Assembly: GCA_947488235.1 (NCBI GenBank)
Contig: CANLAQ010000022.1
Location: 1-42,062, forward strand
Direction of reading: 5' to 3'
Length of the DNA stretch: 42,062 bases
Source of the DNA: Flavobacteriales bacterium
GTDB taxonomy: Bacteria; Bacteroidota; Bacteroidia; Flavobacteriales_D; Crocinitomicaceae
Shown here: in pieces, positions 24,741 to 33,499 of the stretch
Layout: every line of letters starts with the position of its first letter
How positions within the stretch are numbered: position 1 is the stretch's first letter
The notes under the pieces: model-generated
Seen by the model: only the letters and a program-made list of their open reading frames with translations
Database searches by the model: none
What the model was told of the DNA's origin: nothing
Position numbers and translations under genes: made by a program

Positions 24741-26507
24741 ATGATATCAGCAAAAAGATTATTTGATGTTCCTTATTTTCAATTAGAAAATTATCCTAAT
24801 CCAACCATGTTTGTTACCAAAAAACAAGGTATTTGGGTTCCGGTTTCCACCAGTGAATTTTTAACGGAGGTGATGCAAGTTTCAAAAGGCTTAATTGCTT
24901 TTGGAATTCAACCCGGAGATCGTGTTGCAGTATCTTCAAACAACCGTGTCGAATGGAATATCTTGGATATTGCTGTTCAACAAGTAGGAGCGGTTTTGGT
25001 GCCTCTATACCCTAACATTAGTGAAAGTGATTATAGGTATATATTAAATAATGCTGAAGCAAAATTAATGATTGTTTCTAATCTTGATTTGGCAACCAAA
25101 ATACAGCATGTACAAAAAGATACACCTAGTTTAATTGATTTTTTCACTTTTGATACCATAGAGAATTTTCAGAATTGGAAAATACTACACGAAAAAGGAG
25201 CTTCTATTGATGAAAGTGAGGTGAAATTAAGAATGGACAAGGTTAAATATGAAGACTTAGCGACCATTATTTATACTTCTGGTACAACAGGAAATCCAAA
25301 AGGTGTAATGCTTTCACATCGGAATCTACTCTCCAATGTGTCGGCATGTATGCGTCCAATTCCTGCAGATAATCATTCAAAGGTGCTTTCGTTCCTTCCT
25401 GTTTGCCATGTTTATGAGCGCATGTTGCATTATTTATATATGCAAATCGGTTGTTCTATTTATTTCGCTGAATCAATGGATACGATTGGTGAAAACATCA
25501 AAGAAGTGAAACCAGATTTATTCTCTGCGGTTCCTCGTTTAATTGAAAAGGTTTTTGATAAAATAATGGCTAAAGGGGAGGACTTGAAAGGAATTAAACG
25601 CAGTTTGTTCTTTTGGGCTGTTCGTTTAGCGGAGCAATATGAAACAGTTGGAAAAAGTCAGTGGTATCATTTCAAATTAGCTATTGCGCGTAAATTGATT
25701 TTTTCTAAATGGCAAGAAGCTTTAGGCGGAAATGTCAGAGCTATAGCTTCTGGAAGTGCTGCCCTTCAACCGCGACTTATGCGCATGTTTATGGCCGCTG
25801 GAATTCCAATTTTGGAAGGCTACGGTTTGACGGAAACTTCTCCGGTGGTTTCTGTAAATTGTTTTACCAAAGGAATTCGAGTTGGTTGTGTTGGAGCTTT
25901 AATTGACGAGGTTGAAGTTAAAATTGCAGAGGATGGAGAAATTTTAATCAAAGGTCCAAATGTGATGATGGGTTATTATAAAAACCAGGAAGCTAATGAG
26001 GAGGTTTTTGATACGGAGGGATGGTTCCATACAGGCGATATTGGAACTTTCCAAGAAGATATTTATTTGAAAATTACAGATAGAAAAAAGGAAATATTTA
26101 AAACTTCAGGAGGTAAATATATCGTTCCTCAAGCCATGGAGAATAAGTTTAAAGAATCTAGATTCATCGAACAAATCATGGTCATTGGTGAAGGGCAAAA
26201 GTTCCCAGCAGCATTAATTGTACCTAATTTCTCCTTTATTCGAGAATGGATTCAGCGTCATGATCTTGATTTCGGAAAACTAGACAATGCAGATTTAATC
26301 CAACAGCAGAAATTGATTGATCGTATTCAAGAAGAAATTTCCTTGTATAATAAAGGCTTTGGAAATTGGGAGCAGATTAAAAAATTCAAATTATTACCCA
26401 AAGAATTTTCAATTGAAAATGAGGAATTAACGCCTACGCTAAAATTGAGAAGAAAAAAGATCTTAGAGAAAAATGCGAGCGCATTTAATGAGATTTTTAG
26501 CGTGTAG
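24741..26507 (+). CDS. Long-chain fatty acid--CoA ligase (AMP-forming)
   Basis: 588 residues. It activates fatty acids to acyl-CoA through an acyl-adenylate. The P-loop is YTSGTTGNPKG (178-188). Further motifs are GYGLTETSPVVS, the hinge region GWFHTGDIG, and TDRKKEIFKTSGGKYIVPQAME, which holds the C-terminal-domain lysine. The size and the long insert around VCHVYERMLHY fit the FadD15/FAA-like long-chain group rather than acetyl-CoA synthetase. It lies 35 bases after the DASS transporter and is followed by a strong terminator. Confidence 0.92.
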   Translation: MISAKRLFDVPYFQLENYPNPTMFVTKKQGIWVPVSTSEFLTEVMQVSKGLIAFGIQPGDRVAVSSNNRVEWNILDIAVQQVGAVLVPLYPNISESDYRYILNNAEAKLMIVSNLDLATKIQHVQKDTPSLIDFFTFDTIENFQNWKILHEKGASIDESEVKLRMDKVKYEDLATIIYTSGTTGNPKGVMLSHRNLLSNVSACMRPIPADNHSKVLSFLPVCHVYERMLHYLYMQIGCSIYFAESMDTIGENIKEVKPDLFSAVPRLIEKVFDKIMAKGEDLKGIKRSLFFWAVRLAEQYETVGKSQWYHFKLAIARKLIFSKWQEALGGNVRAIASGSAALQPRLMRMFMAAGIPILEGYGLTETSPVVSVNCFTKGIRVGCVGALIDEVEVKIAEDGEILIKGPNVMMGYYKNQEANEEVFDTEGWFHTGDIGTFQEDIYLKITDRKKEIFKTSGGKYIVPQAMENKFKESRFIEQIMVIGEGQKFPAALIVPNFSFIREWIQRHDLDFGKLDNADLIQQQKLIDRIQEEISLYNKGFGNWEQIKKFKLLPKEFSIENEELTPTLKLRRKKILEKNASAFNEIFSV

Positions 26508-26515
26508 CATTTAAA

Positions 26516-26556
26516 GACATAAAAAAAGCCACAATTAATGTGGCTTTTTTTATGTC
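26516..26556. terminator. Strong bidirectional terminator
   Basis: A perfect 18-bp stem (26516-26533 with 26539-26556) and a 5-base loop. The core GCCACA/TGTGGC is flanked by seven A on one side and seven T on the other, so it can end both the acyl-CoA ligase (plus) and the Lys/Cys-rich peptide gene (minus). Confidence 0.9.
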
Positions 26557-26569
26557 AAAAAGAAAAATT

Positions 26570-26788
26570 TTAGTTTCCTGATTTCTTTGAACAACATGAT
26601 TTTTGCTCAGTACTTGAACAAGTTTTCCCTGTAGTTGTACTTGAACAACATGCTTTTTTCTTTTTCTTATTTTTTTTCTTGTGATCATCTTTCAATTCCA
26701 TTTTCACACCACTAACCGCAGCGTAACTTGTAGTTGCCATTGATACAACAAATGTTGAAAGCGCTAAAACTAAAAATACCTTTTTCAT
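26570..26788 (-). CDS. Small exported Lys/Cys-rich protein of unknown function
   Basis: 72 residues. The signal peptide is clear (MKKVFLVLALSTFVVSMATT, cleavage likely after SYA near 23). The mature part is about 49 residues: an acidic-to-basic linker with a lysine block (37-45, KKKNKKKKK), then five cysteines as CC (47-48), C57 and CC (65-66) amid Ser/Thr/Lys. No family with known function recognised. The paired cysteines could bind metal or form disulfides, which is inference. The gene follows psd by 38 bases and ends at the shared terminator; a near-consensus -7 element precedes it. Confidence 0.75.
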   Translation of the reverse strand: MKKVFLVLALSTFVVSMATTSYAAVSGVKMELKDDHKKKNKKKKKACCSSTTTGKTCSSTEQKSCCSKKSGN

Positions 26789-26806
26789 AATTTCTATTTT
26801 TTTTTA

Positions 26807-26814
26807 TAAAGTTA
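26807..26814 (-). promoter_or_regulatory. Possible -7 element for the Lys/Cys-rich protein gene
   Basis: TAACTTTA on the minus strand, one base off TAnnTTTG, 18 bases before the start at 26788, in the short gap after psd. Confidence 0.3.
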
Positions 26815-26826
26815 ACTAATTATTAT

Positions 26827-27486
26827 TTAAATTTTGCCAATCAAAGTTAATTTTGATTGCACCATATCTCCAATTTTAATATCTAGAGCTGTTCCAATCG
26901 GTAAAAATAAATCAACACGAGATCCAAATTTAATAAATCCAAATTCCGCGCCTTTTTCAGCAATTGAACCATCTTTCGCATAAAAACAAATTCTTCTTGC
27001 TACTGCTCCGGCAATTTGTCGCACCATTATTTCTGTATCATTTCCTGCAATTACCATGGTAGTTCTTTCGTTCTCTGTACTGCTTTTTGGGTGCCAAGCA
27101 ACAAGAAATTTTCCAGGATGGTATTTTTGGTAAGTAACAGTTCCGCTGATTGGGTAATAATTGGCGTGAACATTTAATGGGGACATAAAGATTGAAACTT
27201 GAAGTCTTTGGTCTTTAAAATACTCCGGTTCATAAGTTTCTTCTATTACAACAACTTTCCCATCTGCTGGACAAACTATATCTGTTTCTGAATAAGCTCT
27301 ATGTCTTTTTGGGATTCTAAAAAATTGAATGACCAAATACAAGAATACCAATAGAAATAATTCAATGGCAATCAACAAATAAATCCAATGGAGCTTCAAG
27401 AATAGATAGTAATTTCCTGCGCTAAGAATTCCAACAGCAATAAGCGTATAAATAATGAGTAGTGTTCCTTCTCGATGTAATTTCAT
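26827..27486 (-). CDS. psd: Phosphatidylserine decarboxylase proenzyme
   Basis: 219 residues. It makes phosphatidylethanolamine from phosphatidylserine, using a pyruvoyl group formed by self-cleavage. The cleavage site is G188-S189 in FIKFGSRVDLFLP. The N-terminal part has two membrane segments (about 8-50), then VCPADGKVVVIEE and SIFMSPLNVHANYYPISG. The size fits the short, archaeal-type Psd. The start is the ATG giving MKLHREGTLL; the frame extends 30 codons upstream into cdsA, but that extension reads as cdsA overlap. It comes 22 bases after cdsA, and the enzymes act in one phospholipid pathway. Confidence 0.93.
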   Translation of the reverse strand: MKLHREGTLLIIYTLIAVGILSAGNYYLFLKLHWIYLLIAIELFLLVFLYLVIQFFRIPKRHRAYSETDIVCPADGKVVVIEETYEPEYFKDQRLQVSIFMSPLNVHANYYPISGTVTYQKYHPGKFLVAWHPKSSTENERTTMVIAGNDTEIMVRQIAGAVARRICFYAKDGSIAEKGAEFGFIKFGSRVDLFLPIGTALDIKIGDMVQSKLTLIGKI

Positions 27487-27508
27487 GGTTAAAATTAGAA
27501 ATTTTATT

Positions 27509-28333
27509 TCAGTTCCAATAATAATAAACCATATTCCAGCAATAAAAAAATGGTATTGAAAACAATGCTGCATCAAATCTATCTAAAATTCCACCGTGTC
27601 CTGGTAAAATAGTACCGGTATCTTTAATGTTTAAACTTCTTTTAAATAAGGACTCTAATAGATCCCCAAAAATGGATCCTGGAGCTATTATTATCGCTGA
27701 AATCACCCAAAAAAATATGTTCCCCTCATTGATGTACTTACCAATAATAAAGCCTAATAACAAGGTAAAAACAATTCCACCTATGGTTCCTTCCCAGGTT
27801 TTGTTGGGTGATATTCTTTCAAATAGTTTATGCTTTCCAAAGAGTCTTCCGCATACATATGCGAAGGTATCATTGGCCCAAATCAACAAGAACATTCCAA
27901 CAACGGTAGGGAGATAAAAGGTGTTCCTTAAATTTAAATCTATGGTAAGATAAAAGGGAATCACCACATATAAAATACCAAAGACCATGAGCGCAATATT
28001 GCTTATTGGATGCTCGTGTTTTTTCCATAATTCAACCAATATTAAGGTGAATAAAAGTGGAACGATAAAGGTTATAGAAATAACAGGTAGAATTTTAAGA
28101 CTGATACCAACAAGTAAGATGAAGATAAAAAGACCAATAAAAATACCAATTTCTGAACTTACCTGTATTTCTTTTTGACCTTTAAAAAGCCGATAATATT
28201 CCATCAATCCTAGGATCATAAATACAGAGAACACCACGGTTTGTAAATAAGGGTTCCAAAGAATTGATCCTATGACCAAACTGGCAAACACCACGCCTGT
28301 GATGGTGCGTTGTAGGAGATTATTCACCTTCAT
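27509..28333 (-). CDS. cdsA: Phosphatidate cytidylyltransferase
   Basis: 274 residues, about eight membrane segments. It makes CDP-diacylglycerol from phosphatidate and CTP at the inner membrane, the branch point for phospholipids. The family signature (about 228-252) is complete: SLFKRSLNIKDTGTILPG followed by HGGILDR. Its start overlaps the end of the DUF2007-like gene by 14 bases. It belongs to the rsfS-ftsH-DUF2007-cdsA-psd operon, an order that I recall from other Flavobacteriia. Confidence 0.95.
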   Translation of the reverse strand: MKVNNLLQRTITGVVFASLVIGSILWNPYLQTVVFSVFMILGLMEYYRLFKGQKEIQVSSEIGIFIGLFIFILLVGISLKILPVISITFIVPLLFTLILVELWKKHEHPISNIALMVFGILYVVIPFYLTIDLNLRNTFYLPTVVGMFLLIWANDTFAYVCGRLFGKHKLFERISPNKTWEGTIGGIVFTLLLGFIIGKYINEGNIFFWVISAIIIAPGSIFGDLLESLFKRSLNIKDTGTILPGHGGILDRFDAALFSIPFFYCWNMVYYYWN

Positions 28334-28523
28334 TGTTTAGAAGTTGTCGCGCCTTTTCTTCATCTTCTTTAGTTACGAAAATCTGATAGGCGCCAAAATT
28401 TTGGTACATGCTATCCACAGAATTACGCTCTTGAAATTCAAGTTCATTAATACTTAATAGTTGTTTTGAGATTTCAAACAAAAATCGGTCAGTGGTATCC
28501 AAAATACAAACAAAATTATGCAT
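28320..28523 (-). CDS. DUF2007-like small protein
   Basis: 67 residues, no signal peptide. The pattern, a beta strand near the start (FVCILDTTDRF), a helix (LFEISKQLLSINEL), then FGAYQIFVTKEDEEKARQLL, resembles the ferredoxin-like DUF2007 fold (putative signal-transducing proteins). This is a weak-similarity call. It overlaps ftsH by 8 bases at its start and cdsA by 14 bases at its end, so it is translated in a coupled chain with both. Confidence 0.6.
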   Translation of the reverse strand: MHNFVCILDTTDRFLFEISKQLLSINELEFQERNSVDSMYQNFGAYQIFVTKEDEEKARQLLNNEGE

Positions 28524-30594
28524 CAGTTTTCGTTTCTTTATCTTTTGAATTTAAAGTTGGAGCTTCTGCTTGTTCTATTGTCTCCACTGTAATCTCATCG
28601 TTTTCTTTCCCCTCCGGAGCTGCGACAGCTTTTTTCTTCCTCGGTTTTACAACCTTTTCTTTTGGAATTTCAATGCCAAGCATTTCTTCTGGCTCCCAAG
28701 TTCTTTTACCAAAGATTAATTCTAAATCTTCTTTAAAGATAACTTCAGTTTCTAATAATTTTTCCGCAAGTAGCGTTAATTTATCTTGATTGTTTCTTAA
28801 AGTTTCTAAAGCTCTTTGATATTGTGACTCAATCAATTTACTTACTTCTTCATCGATCACCCTAGCGGTTACATCTGAATAAGGTTTAGTGAAAGAATCG
28901 CGGCCTTGAGAATCATAGTATGATATATTACCTACTCGTTCATTCAAACCGTATATTGATACCATAGCATATGCTTGCTTAGTTACTTTTTCCAAATCGC
29001 TCAAGGCACCTGTGCTGATTTTTCCAAAGATTAATTGTTCAGCAGCCCGTCCTCCGAGCGCGGAGCACATTTCATCTAAAATTTGTTCCGTGGTAGTGAT
29101 ACTCCTTTCTTCAGGTAAATACCAAGCAGCACCTAGAGATTGACCTCTTGGGACAATGGTTACTTTAATTAAAGGATGAGCGTATTCTAAAAGCCAAGAG
29201 ATGGTTGCATGTCCAGCCTCATGAAAAGCAATCGCTTTCTTTTCGCTTTTTGTAATGATTTTATTTTTCTTCTCTAGACCTCCAACAATTCGATCAACAG
29301 CATCTAAAAAATCCTGTTTTTCTACTTTCTTTTTGCCATGACGCGCTGCAATCAATGCTGCTTCATTACACAAATTAGCGATGTCGGCACCCGAAAAACC
29401 AGGTGTTTGCTTTGCAAGAAAGTCAATGTCTATATTGTCTACTAATTTTATAGGTTTCAAATGAACTTTGAAAATATCTTTTCTTTCATTTACATCTGGC
29501 ATATCCACATAAATTTGACGATCAAAGCGACCTGCTCTCATTAATGCGCTGTCCAAAACATCAGCTCTGTTGGTGGCTGCTAAAATAATAACACCTGAAT
29601 TGGTGCCAAAACCGTCCATTTCAGTCAATAATTGATTCAAAGTATTCTCTCTTTCGTCATTTGAGTTGAATCCATTGTTTTTCCCTCTTGCTCTACCAAT
29701 TGCATCAATCTCATCTATAAAGATAATTGCAGGCGCTTTTTCTTTGGCCTGTTTAAAGAGGTCTCTAACGCGTGATGCTCCAACTCCAACAAACATTTCA
29801 ACAAAATCTGAACCTGAAAGTGAAAAGAATGGAACCTTAGCTTCTCCTGCTACCGCCTTAGCCAATAGCGTCTTTCCTGTTCCTGGAGGTCCTACAAGCA
29901 ATGCTCCTTTGGGAATTTTAGCTCCAATTTCTGTATACTTTTTTGGATTCTTTAAAAACTCAACAATCTCAACAATTTCTTCTTTTGCACCCACTAATCC
30001 TGCTACATCTTCAAAAGTAGTATTGGTACTTTTACCTTTTTCGTATACTTGAGCTCTTGATTTTCCAATGTTGAAAATTTGGCCTCCGCCACCTCCGCCA
30101 CCTGCACCACCTGACATTCTTCGCATTACAAAGATCCAAATGAGGATGATGATTCCGAAAGGTAAGATGTAACCTAGAATTTGAGCAAGATAATTCACCT
30201 TATTCACTGGGATATAGTTAGAAAATTTAAGTTGGTCAAGGTCTTTCTCAAAATTCCCTGGATCACCAATGTTTTCTAATTCAAATACGATTTCTTTGTC
30301 TTTTACTGGGCCTGATTTATCAAGCGCTTTTTTCATTTCTGTCCATTCACCTCCTTTGGTGTTTTTAACATATGAAATACCTTCAGCAGTTAAATAAAAA
30401 TCTGCTTTAGATTGATTTACTATTTCAACCTTGCGAACGCCATTGTTTTCTATTAAGGTGAATAGCGTTTTCTTTTTGAGTATTGTGTGGGTGGAGCTAC
30501 CACTTTGATAAATTTGAAATGCAATTAATGCAACTCCTAAAATAGCGTAAATCCAATAAACTGAAAATCCGCCTTTTTTCTTTTCCTTTGCCAT
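28516..30594 (-). CDS. ftsH: ATP-dependent zinc metalloprotease FtsH
   Basis: 692 residues. FtsH is a hexameric inner-membrane protease that degrades misfolded membrane proteins and regulatory proteins. Two N-terminal membrane segments (about 12-30 and 136-157) flank the periplasmic domain. A Gly-rich linker (162-171) precedes the AAA+ domain. Walker A is GPPGTGKT (235-242), Walker B is IIFIDEID (290-297), and the second region of homology is in [20 protein letters not shown]. The zinc motif HEAGH is at 458-462. The charged C-terminal tail (about 640-692) is low complexity. It starts 7 bases after rsfS. Confidence 0.97.
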   Translation of the reverse strand: MAKEKKKGGFSVYWIYAILGVALIAFQIYQSGSSTHTILKKKTLFTLIENNGVRKVEIVNQSKADFYLTAEGISYVKNTKGGEWTEMKKALDKSGPVKDKEIVFELENIGDPGNFEKDLDQLKFSNYIPVNKVNYLAQILGYILPFGIIILIWIFVMRRMSGGAGGGGGGGQIFNIGKSRAQVYEKGKSTNTTFEDVAGLVGAKEEIVEIVEFLKNPKKYTEIGAKIPKGALLVGPPGTGKTLLAKAVAGEAKVPFFSLSGSDFVEMFVGVGASRVRDLFKQAKEKAPAIIFIDEIDAIGRARGKNNGFNSNDERENTLNQLLTEMDGFGTNSGVIILAATNRADVLDSALMRAGRFDRQIYVDMPDVNERKDIFKVHLKPIKLVDNIDIDFLAKQTPGFSGADIANLCNEAALIAARHGKKKVEKQDFLDAVDRIVGGLEKKNKIITKSEKKAIAFHEAGHATISWLLEYAHPLIKVTIVPRGQSLGAAWYLPEERSITTTEQILDEMCSALGGRAAEQLIFGKISTGALSDLEKVTKQAYAMVSIYGLNERVGNISYYDSQGRDSFTKPYSDVTARVIDEEVSKLIESQYQRALETLRNNQDKLTLLAEKLLETEVIFKEDLELIFGKRTWEPEEMLGIEIPKEKVVKPRKKKAVAAPEGKENDEITVETIEQAEAPTLNSKDKETKTDA

Positions 30595-30601
30595 ATTCTA
30601 A

Positions 30602-30979
30602 TTAAATAATATTTGGTATATCTGTTCGGATTGCATCCGCCCATAATTCTTCAATTTCATAAAAACTTCTGGCATCTTTGTAAAATACATGTCCAACGAC
30701 ATTAATATAGTCTAAAAGAATCCATTCACTATTCGACTTGCCTTCAATGTGCCAAGGTTTTTCTTTTAATTCCTTTCTTGTATGGCGTGCAACCGTATTT
30801 GCAATTCCATCTACTTGCGTTGATGATTCACCTGAACAAACAACGAAGAAATCACATACAGAACTATTCAAAGCCCGTAAATCAAGTACAACAATGTCTT
30901 TCGCTTTATTTTCCTGCATTCCCTCAACAATTACTTTGCAAAGTTGTTCGGAAGCTTCTGAGTCTTTTCGTTTTCGCAT
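30602..30979 (-). CDS. rsfS: Ribosomal silencing factor RsfS
   Basis: 125 residues. RsfS binds ribosomal protein uL14 on the 50S subunit and blocks joining with 30S when nutrients are low. Family marks: VLDLRALNSSVCDFFVVCSG, STQVDGIANTV, PWHIEGKSNSEWILLDY and VVGHVFYKDARSFYEIEELW. It is the first gene of the rsfS-ftsH-DUF2007-cdsA-psd operon, with an exact -7 element upstream. Divergent from birA. Confidence 0.95.
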   Translation of the reverse strand: MRKRKDSEASEQLCKVIVEGMQENKAKDIVVLDLRALNSSVCDFFVVCSGESSTQVDGIANTVARHTRKELKEKPWHIEGKSNSEWILLDYINVVGHVFYKDARSFYEIEELWADAIRTDIPNII

Positions 30980-30998
30980 CTATTTTTTTCTAGTTATA

Positions 30999-31006
30999 CA
31001 AATCTA
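30999..31006 (-). promoter_or_regulatory. -7 element for the rsfS-ftsH operon
   Basis: TAGATTTG on the minus strand, exact match, 19 bases before the rsfS start. No TTG at -33. It lies 18 bases from the divergent birA element, so only one polymerase may fit at a time. Confidence 0.5.
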
Positions 31007-31024
31007 ATCCTTATATTTTAATTT

Positions 31025-31032
31025 TACCTTTG
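31025..31032 (+). promoter_or_regulatory. -7 element for birA
   Basis: TACCTTTG, exact match, 26 bases before the start codon at 31059. No TTG at -33. Confidence 0.5.
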
Positions 31033-31058
31033 ATTCGAATTCATTTAAGCACTTAAGC

Positions 31059-31790
31059 ATGTTTTTTGGTAACGAAATTTTCAGATTAGATCGCGTAGAC
31101 TCAACTAACAATTTTGCTGCCAATTTGATTAGTAGTCAACTTTGTCAAAATGGAACGGCTATTATGTCAGCAGAACAAACCGCTGGAAGAGGGCAGAGGG
31201 ATCAAGTTTGGGAGTCTGAATCGAATTGTAATCTATTGTGTAGCTATATTTTGCTCCCCGACAATGTGTCAGTCGAACTGCTTCCTTATTACAATTGGAT
31301 GCTTTCTCTTGCACTTATAGAGACACTTCAATTTTTTAATGTTGAGGCGAAAATAAAGTGGCCCAATGATATTTTTGTAAATGGAAAGAAAATTTGTGGC
31401 GTCTTACTTGAAAATCAAATCAGTGAAGGATTGATTAAATCAATGATATTAGGCGTCGGATTGAATGTAAACCAAACTGAATTTACAATTGATTCTGCTA
31501 CAAGCTTAAAACTTCAAACTCAAATTGATTTTGAAATTGAAAAGGTTTTTAAAGTTTTAAATGAGGCACTTAATAAATGGGCAGCTATTTTGTTAAGCCA
31601 TCCTGAAGTCATTAAAGAGGAATACTTAAAATCTCTTTATTTGTTAAATACCAATGCTCAATTTAAAATAGAGGGGCGCTTAGTAATAGGTTCCATAAAG
31701 TCTGTGAATCATCTAGGACAGTTGTTAATTTCTATAGATGGCGAGGAAAAGTTATTCAATCACAAGGAAATAGAGTTTATGCATTCATGA
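31059..31790 (+). CDS. birA: Biotin--[acetyl-CoA-carboxylase] ligase
   Basis: 243 residues. It attaches biotin to the carrier protein of acetyl-CoA carboxylase and other carboxylases. Motifs: DSTNNFA, AEQTAGRGQRDQVWES (the biotin-AMP loop, here GRGQ instead of GRGR), KWPNDIFVNGKKICGVLLE and GVGLNVNQT. There is no N-terminal helix-turn-helix, so it is a ligase only, not a repressor as in E. coli. Its last 14 bases overlap the end of the convergent SRPBCC gene. Confidence 0.93.
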   Translation: MFFGNEIFRLDRVDSTNNFAANLISSQLCQNGTAIMSAEQTAGRGQRDQVWESESNCNLLCSYILLPDNVSVELLPYYNWMLSLALIETLQFFNVEAKIKWPNDIFVNGKKICGVLLENQISEGLIKSMILGVGLNVNQTEFTIDSATSLKLQTQIDFEIEKVFKVLNEALNKWAAILLSHPEVIKEEYLKSLYLLNTNAQFKIEGRLVIGSIKSVNHLGQLLISIDGEEKLFNHKEIEFMHS

Positions 31791-32181
31791 TTTCCTTCAT
31801 ACGAAGTGTCATGAAATCAAATAACTCCTGCAATGGTTTTTTTGCCATTATTGCCATGAAACCAGTTAATTCGCTTTCAAATTTAATATGTCCAGTAGTA
31901 GTAATTCCAGCACCTTGATATATTATTACTTGGAGTGTAAATTTAAAGGCGCTTCCATTGGCACTATTAATCATTAGTGTATTATCATCTTGCCAATCTT
32001 GGGGGGCTAAAGCTATGTTTATCCCTCCTACAGCTGTAAAAGAACAGTGCTCAGCATCTGCTTTGAAATTCGAAATTTTATCTGCAGGAAGTAATTCAAA
32101 ATAGTTTTGGGGTGAAAGCAAAAAATCCTTTAGTCGATCAAGGTCTCCTGAAAATGAAATAGGATTGCTTTCGAGGATCAT
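31777..32181 (-). CDS. SRPBCC/START-like domain protein
   Basis: 134 residues. The profile, an N-terminal strand (ESNPISFSGDLDRLKDFLLSP), a helix leading to FELLP, a beta sheet and a long C-terminal helix (GFMAIMAKKPLQELFDFM), fits the SRPBCC (Bet v1/START) fold that binds small hydrophobic ligands. The exact role is unknown. It begins directly after the pyrE stop, so it is co-transcribed with pyrE; this pairing is, in my recollection, recurrent in Flavobacteriia. The 3' end overlaps birA on the other strand by 14 bases. Confidence 0.75.
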   Translation of the reverse strand: MILESNPISFSGDLDRLKDFLLSPQNYFELLPADKISNFKADAEHCSFTAVGGINIALAPQDWQDDNTLMINSANGSAFKFTLQVIIYQGAGITTTGHIKFESELTGFMAIMAKKPLQELFDFMTLRMKEIMNA

Positions 32182-32826
32182 TTATTTTGAATTCCATTTG
32201 GATGGATTATTTTTCCATTGACGCAATTCAGCTAAGTCGGCTTCATTAATGTAATTTGATGCTACAGCTTGCTCAATTAAGGTAGAATAATCGGTCAGCG
32301 TTAAAAACGGACAATTTGCTTCTTCGAAGTTGTTGGTCGCTACATCAAATCCATAAGTAAAAATTGCAGCCAATCCTCTTACATCAAGTCCAGCTTCTTT
32401 CATTGAATTGACAGCTTTAATACTGCTTCCCCCCGTTGAAATTAAGTCTTCAATTACAATAACTCTTTGACCAGCCTCGTACTTCCCCTCAATTAAATTA
32501 CCCATGCCATGGTCTTTTGCTTCACTTCTGATGTAGATAAATGGTAACCCTAATTCTTGAGCAATTAATACGCCTTGTGGCACTCCACCGGTAGCAACGC
32601 CTGCAATTAAATCAGGTTTGCCAAATTCTTCAATAATAGCTTTCGCAAATTCTTGACGGATAAAAGTTCTAACCGAAGGGAAGGATAAAGTTATCCTGTT
32701 ATCGCAATAAATAGGTGACTTCCAGCCAGATGCCCATGTAAATGGATCATTAGGTTGCAATTTAACAGCCTTTATCTTCAATAATTCTTCTGCAATTCTT
32801 AATGCGCTATCTTTGTTGTGAATCAT
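32182..32826 (-). CDS. pyrE: Orotate phosphoribosyltransferase
   Basis: 214 residues. It joins orotate and PRPP to give OMP in pyrimidine synthesis. The PRPP loop VIVIEDLISTGGSS (about 122-135) and the flexible catalytic loop EAKDHGMGN (102-110) are clear. The N-terminal part WASGWKSPIYCDNR is typical. Its start codon overlaps by two bases the start codon of the divergent NUDIX gene (CATG at 32824-32827), and its -7 element lies inside the NUDIX gene. It is followed immediately by the SRPBCC gene. Confidence 0.96.
   Translation of the reverse strand: MIHNKDSALRIAEELLKIKAVKLQPNDPFTWASGWKSPIYCDNRITLSFPSVRTFIRQEFAKAIIEEFGKPDLIAGVATGGVPQGVLIAQELGLPFIYIRSEAKDHGMGNLIEGKYEAGQRVIVIEDLISTGGSSIKAVNSMKEAGLDVRGLAAIFTYGFDVATNNFEEANCPFLTLTDYSTLIEQAVASNYINEADLAELRQWKNNPSKWNSK
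32808..32815 (+). promoter_or_regulatory. -7 element for the NUDIX gene, inside pyrE
   Basis: TATCTTTG, exact match, nine bases before the ATG at 32825 and inside the first codons of pyrE on the other strand. No TTG at -33. Confidence 0.45.
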
Positions 32827-33433
32827 GGTGCAAAAGTATGAAGTTTTCGTGGATAATAAGAATATTTTGTTTGTTCAAAATCAACAATCAAATGTTAAGA
32901 TAATTGATCCAGCTTTTTTTCCGCTTGAATATTATGATTTAAACGCTTATTTAAATAGTCTTAATGCAATCGAATTTCAAGTGATATCCAACGATCCACT
33001 TGATTCCCTAACACAATTTTTTAAACATTTTAAATTTATAGTTGCCGCAGGCGGATTGGTCAAAAAAAAGGAGACTTATCTTTTTATTTTTAGAAATGGG
33101 TATTGGGATTTACCTAAAGGAAAGGTTGAAAAGTCCGAAAGCGTTATGGATGCAGCCCAAAGGGAAATCATGGAAGAATGTGGACTTCAAAATCGTCCGG
33201 AAATCAAACGAGAATTGTCCCCAAGTTATCATGTTTACTCCATGAAGGGTAAAAGTTATTTCAAGAAAACACATTGGTTTGAGATGTCTTATGATGGAGA
33301 GGAAACATTGTATCCTCAAGTAGAGGAAGGGATTAGTGAGGTGGTGTGGTTGACAAAATTAGAATATCAATCAAAATTAAAAGAGTCTTTTGATTCAATT
33401 CGAGCCTTAATCTCAAATTATGAAAGATTATAA
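32825..33433 (+). CDS. NUDIX hydrolase
   Basis: 202 residues. The NUDIX box is complete at 99-121, GKVEKSESVMDAAQ followed by REIMEECGL, matching GX5EX7REUXEEXGU. An N-terminal extension of about 70 residues precedes the hydrolase fold, with GGLVKKKETYLFIFRNGYWDLPKG leading into the box. The fold cleaves nucleoside diphosphates linked to another group; the substrate is not predictable. The start is the ATG overlapping pyrE; no other in-frame ATG is near. The shared start region suggests co-ordinated or competing expression with pyrE. Confidence 0.9.
   Translation: MVQKYEVFVDNKNILFVQNQQSNVKIIDPAFFPLEYYDLNAYLNSLNAIEFQVISNDPLDSLTQFFKHFKFIVAAGGLVKKKETYLFIFRNGYWDLPKGKVEKSESVMDAAQREIMEECGLQNRPEIKRELSPSYHVYSMKGKSYFKKTHWFEMSYDGEETLYPQVEEGISEVVWLTKLEYQSKLKESFDSIRALISNYERL
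32831..32838 (-). promoter_or_regulatory. -7 element for pyrE, inside the NUDIX gene
   Basis: TACTTTTG on the minus strand, exact match, four bases from the pyrE ATG. It faces the NUDIX -7 element (32808-32815), so the two would initiate toward each other and read through each other's start regions. Confidence 0.5.
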
Positions 33434-33499
33434 TTTTTTGTTAAACTTTTCTCGTCCTTGAATTTTAACCTTATCCTTGTAATCTAAATAAACAGCGAT

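Noticed and set aside
27487-27576. Thirty extra N-terminal codons for psd
   Set aside because: They overlap the end of cdsA and do not resemble the family; MKLHREG at 27486 fits the short Psd type.
29666-30052. 128-codon plus-strand frame antisense to ftsH
   Set aside because: It mirrors the conserved AAA+ coding region; composition (Pro/Ser-rich) is that of a shadow frame.
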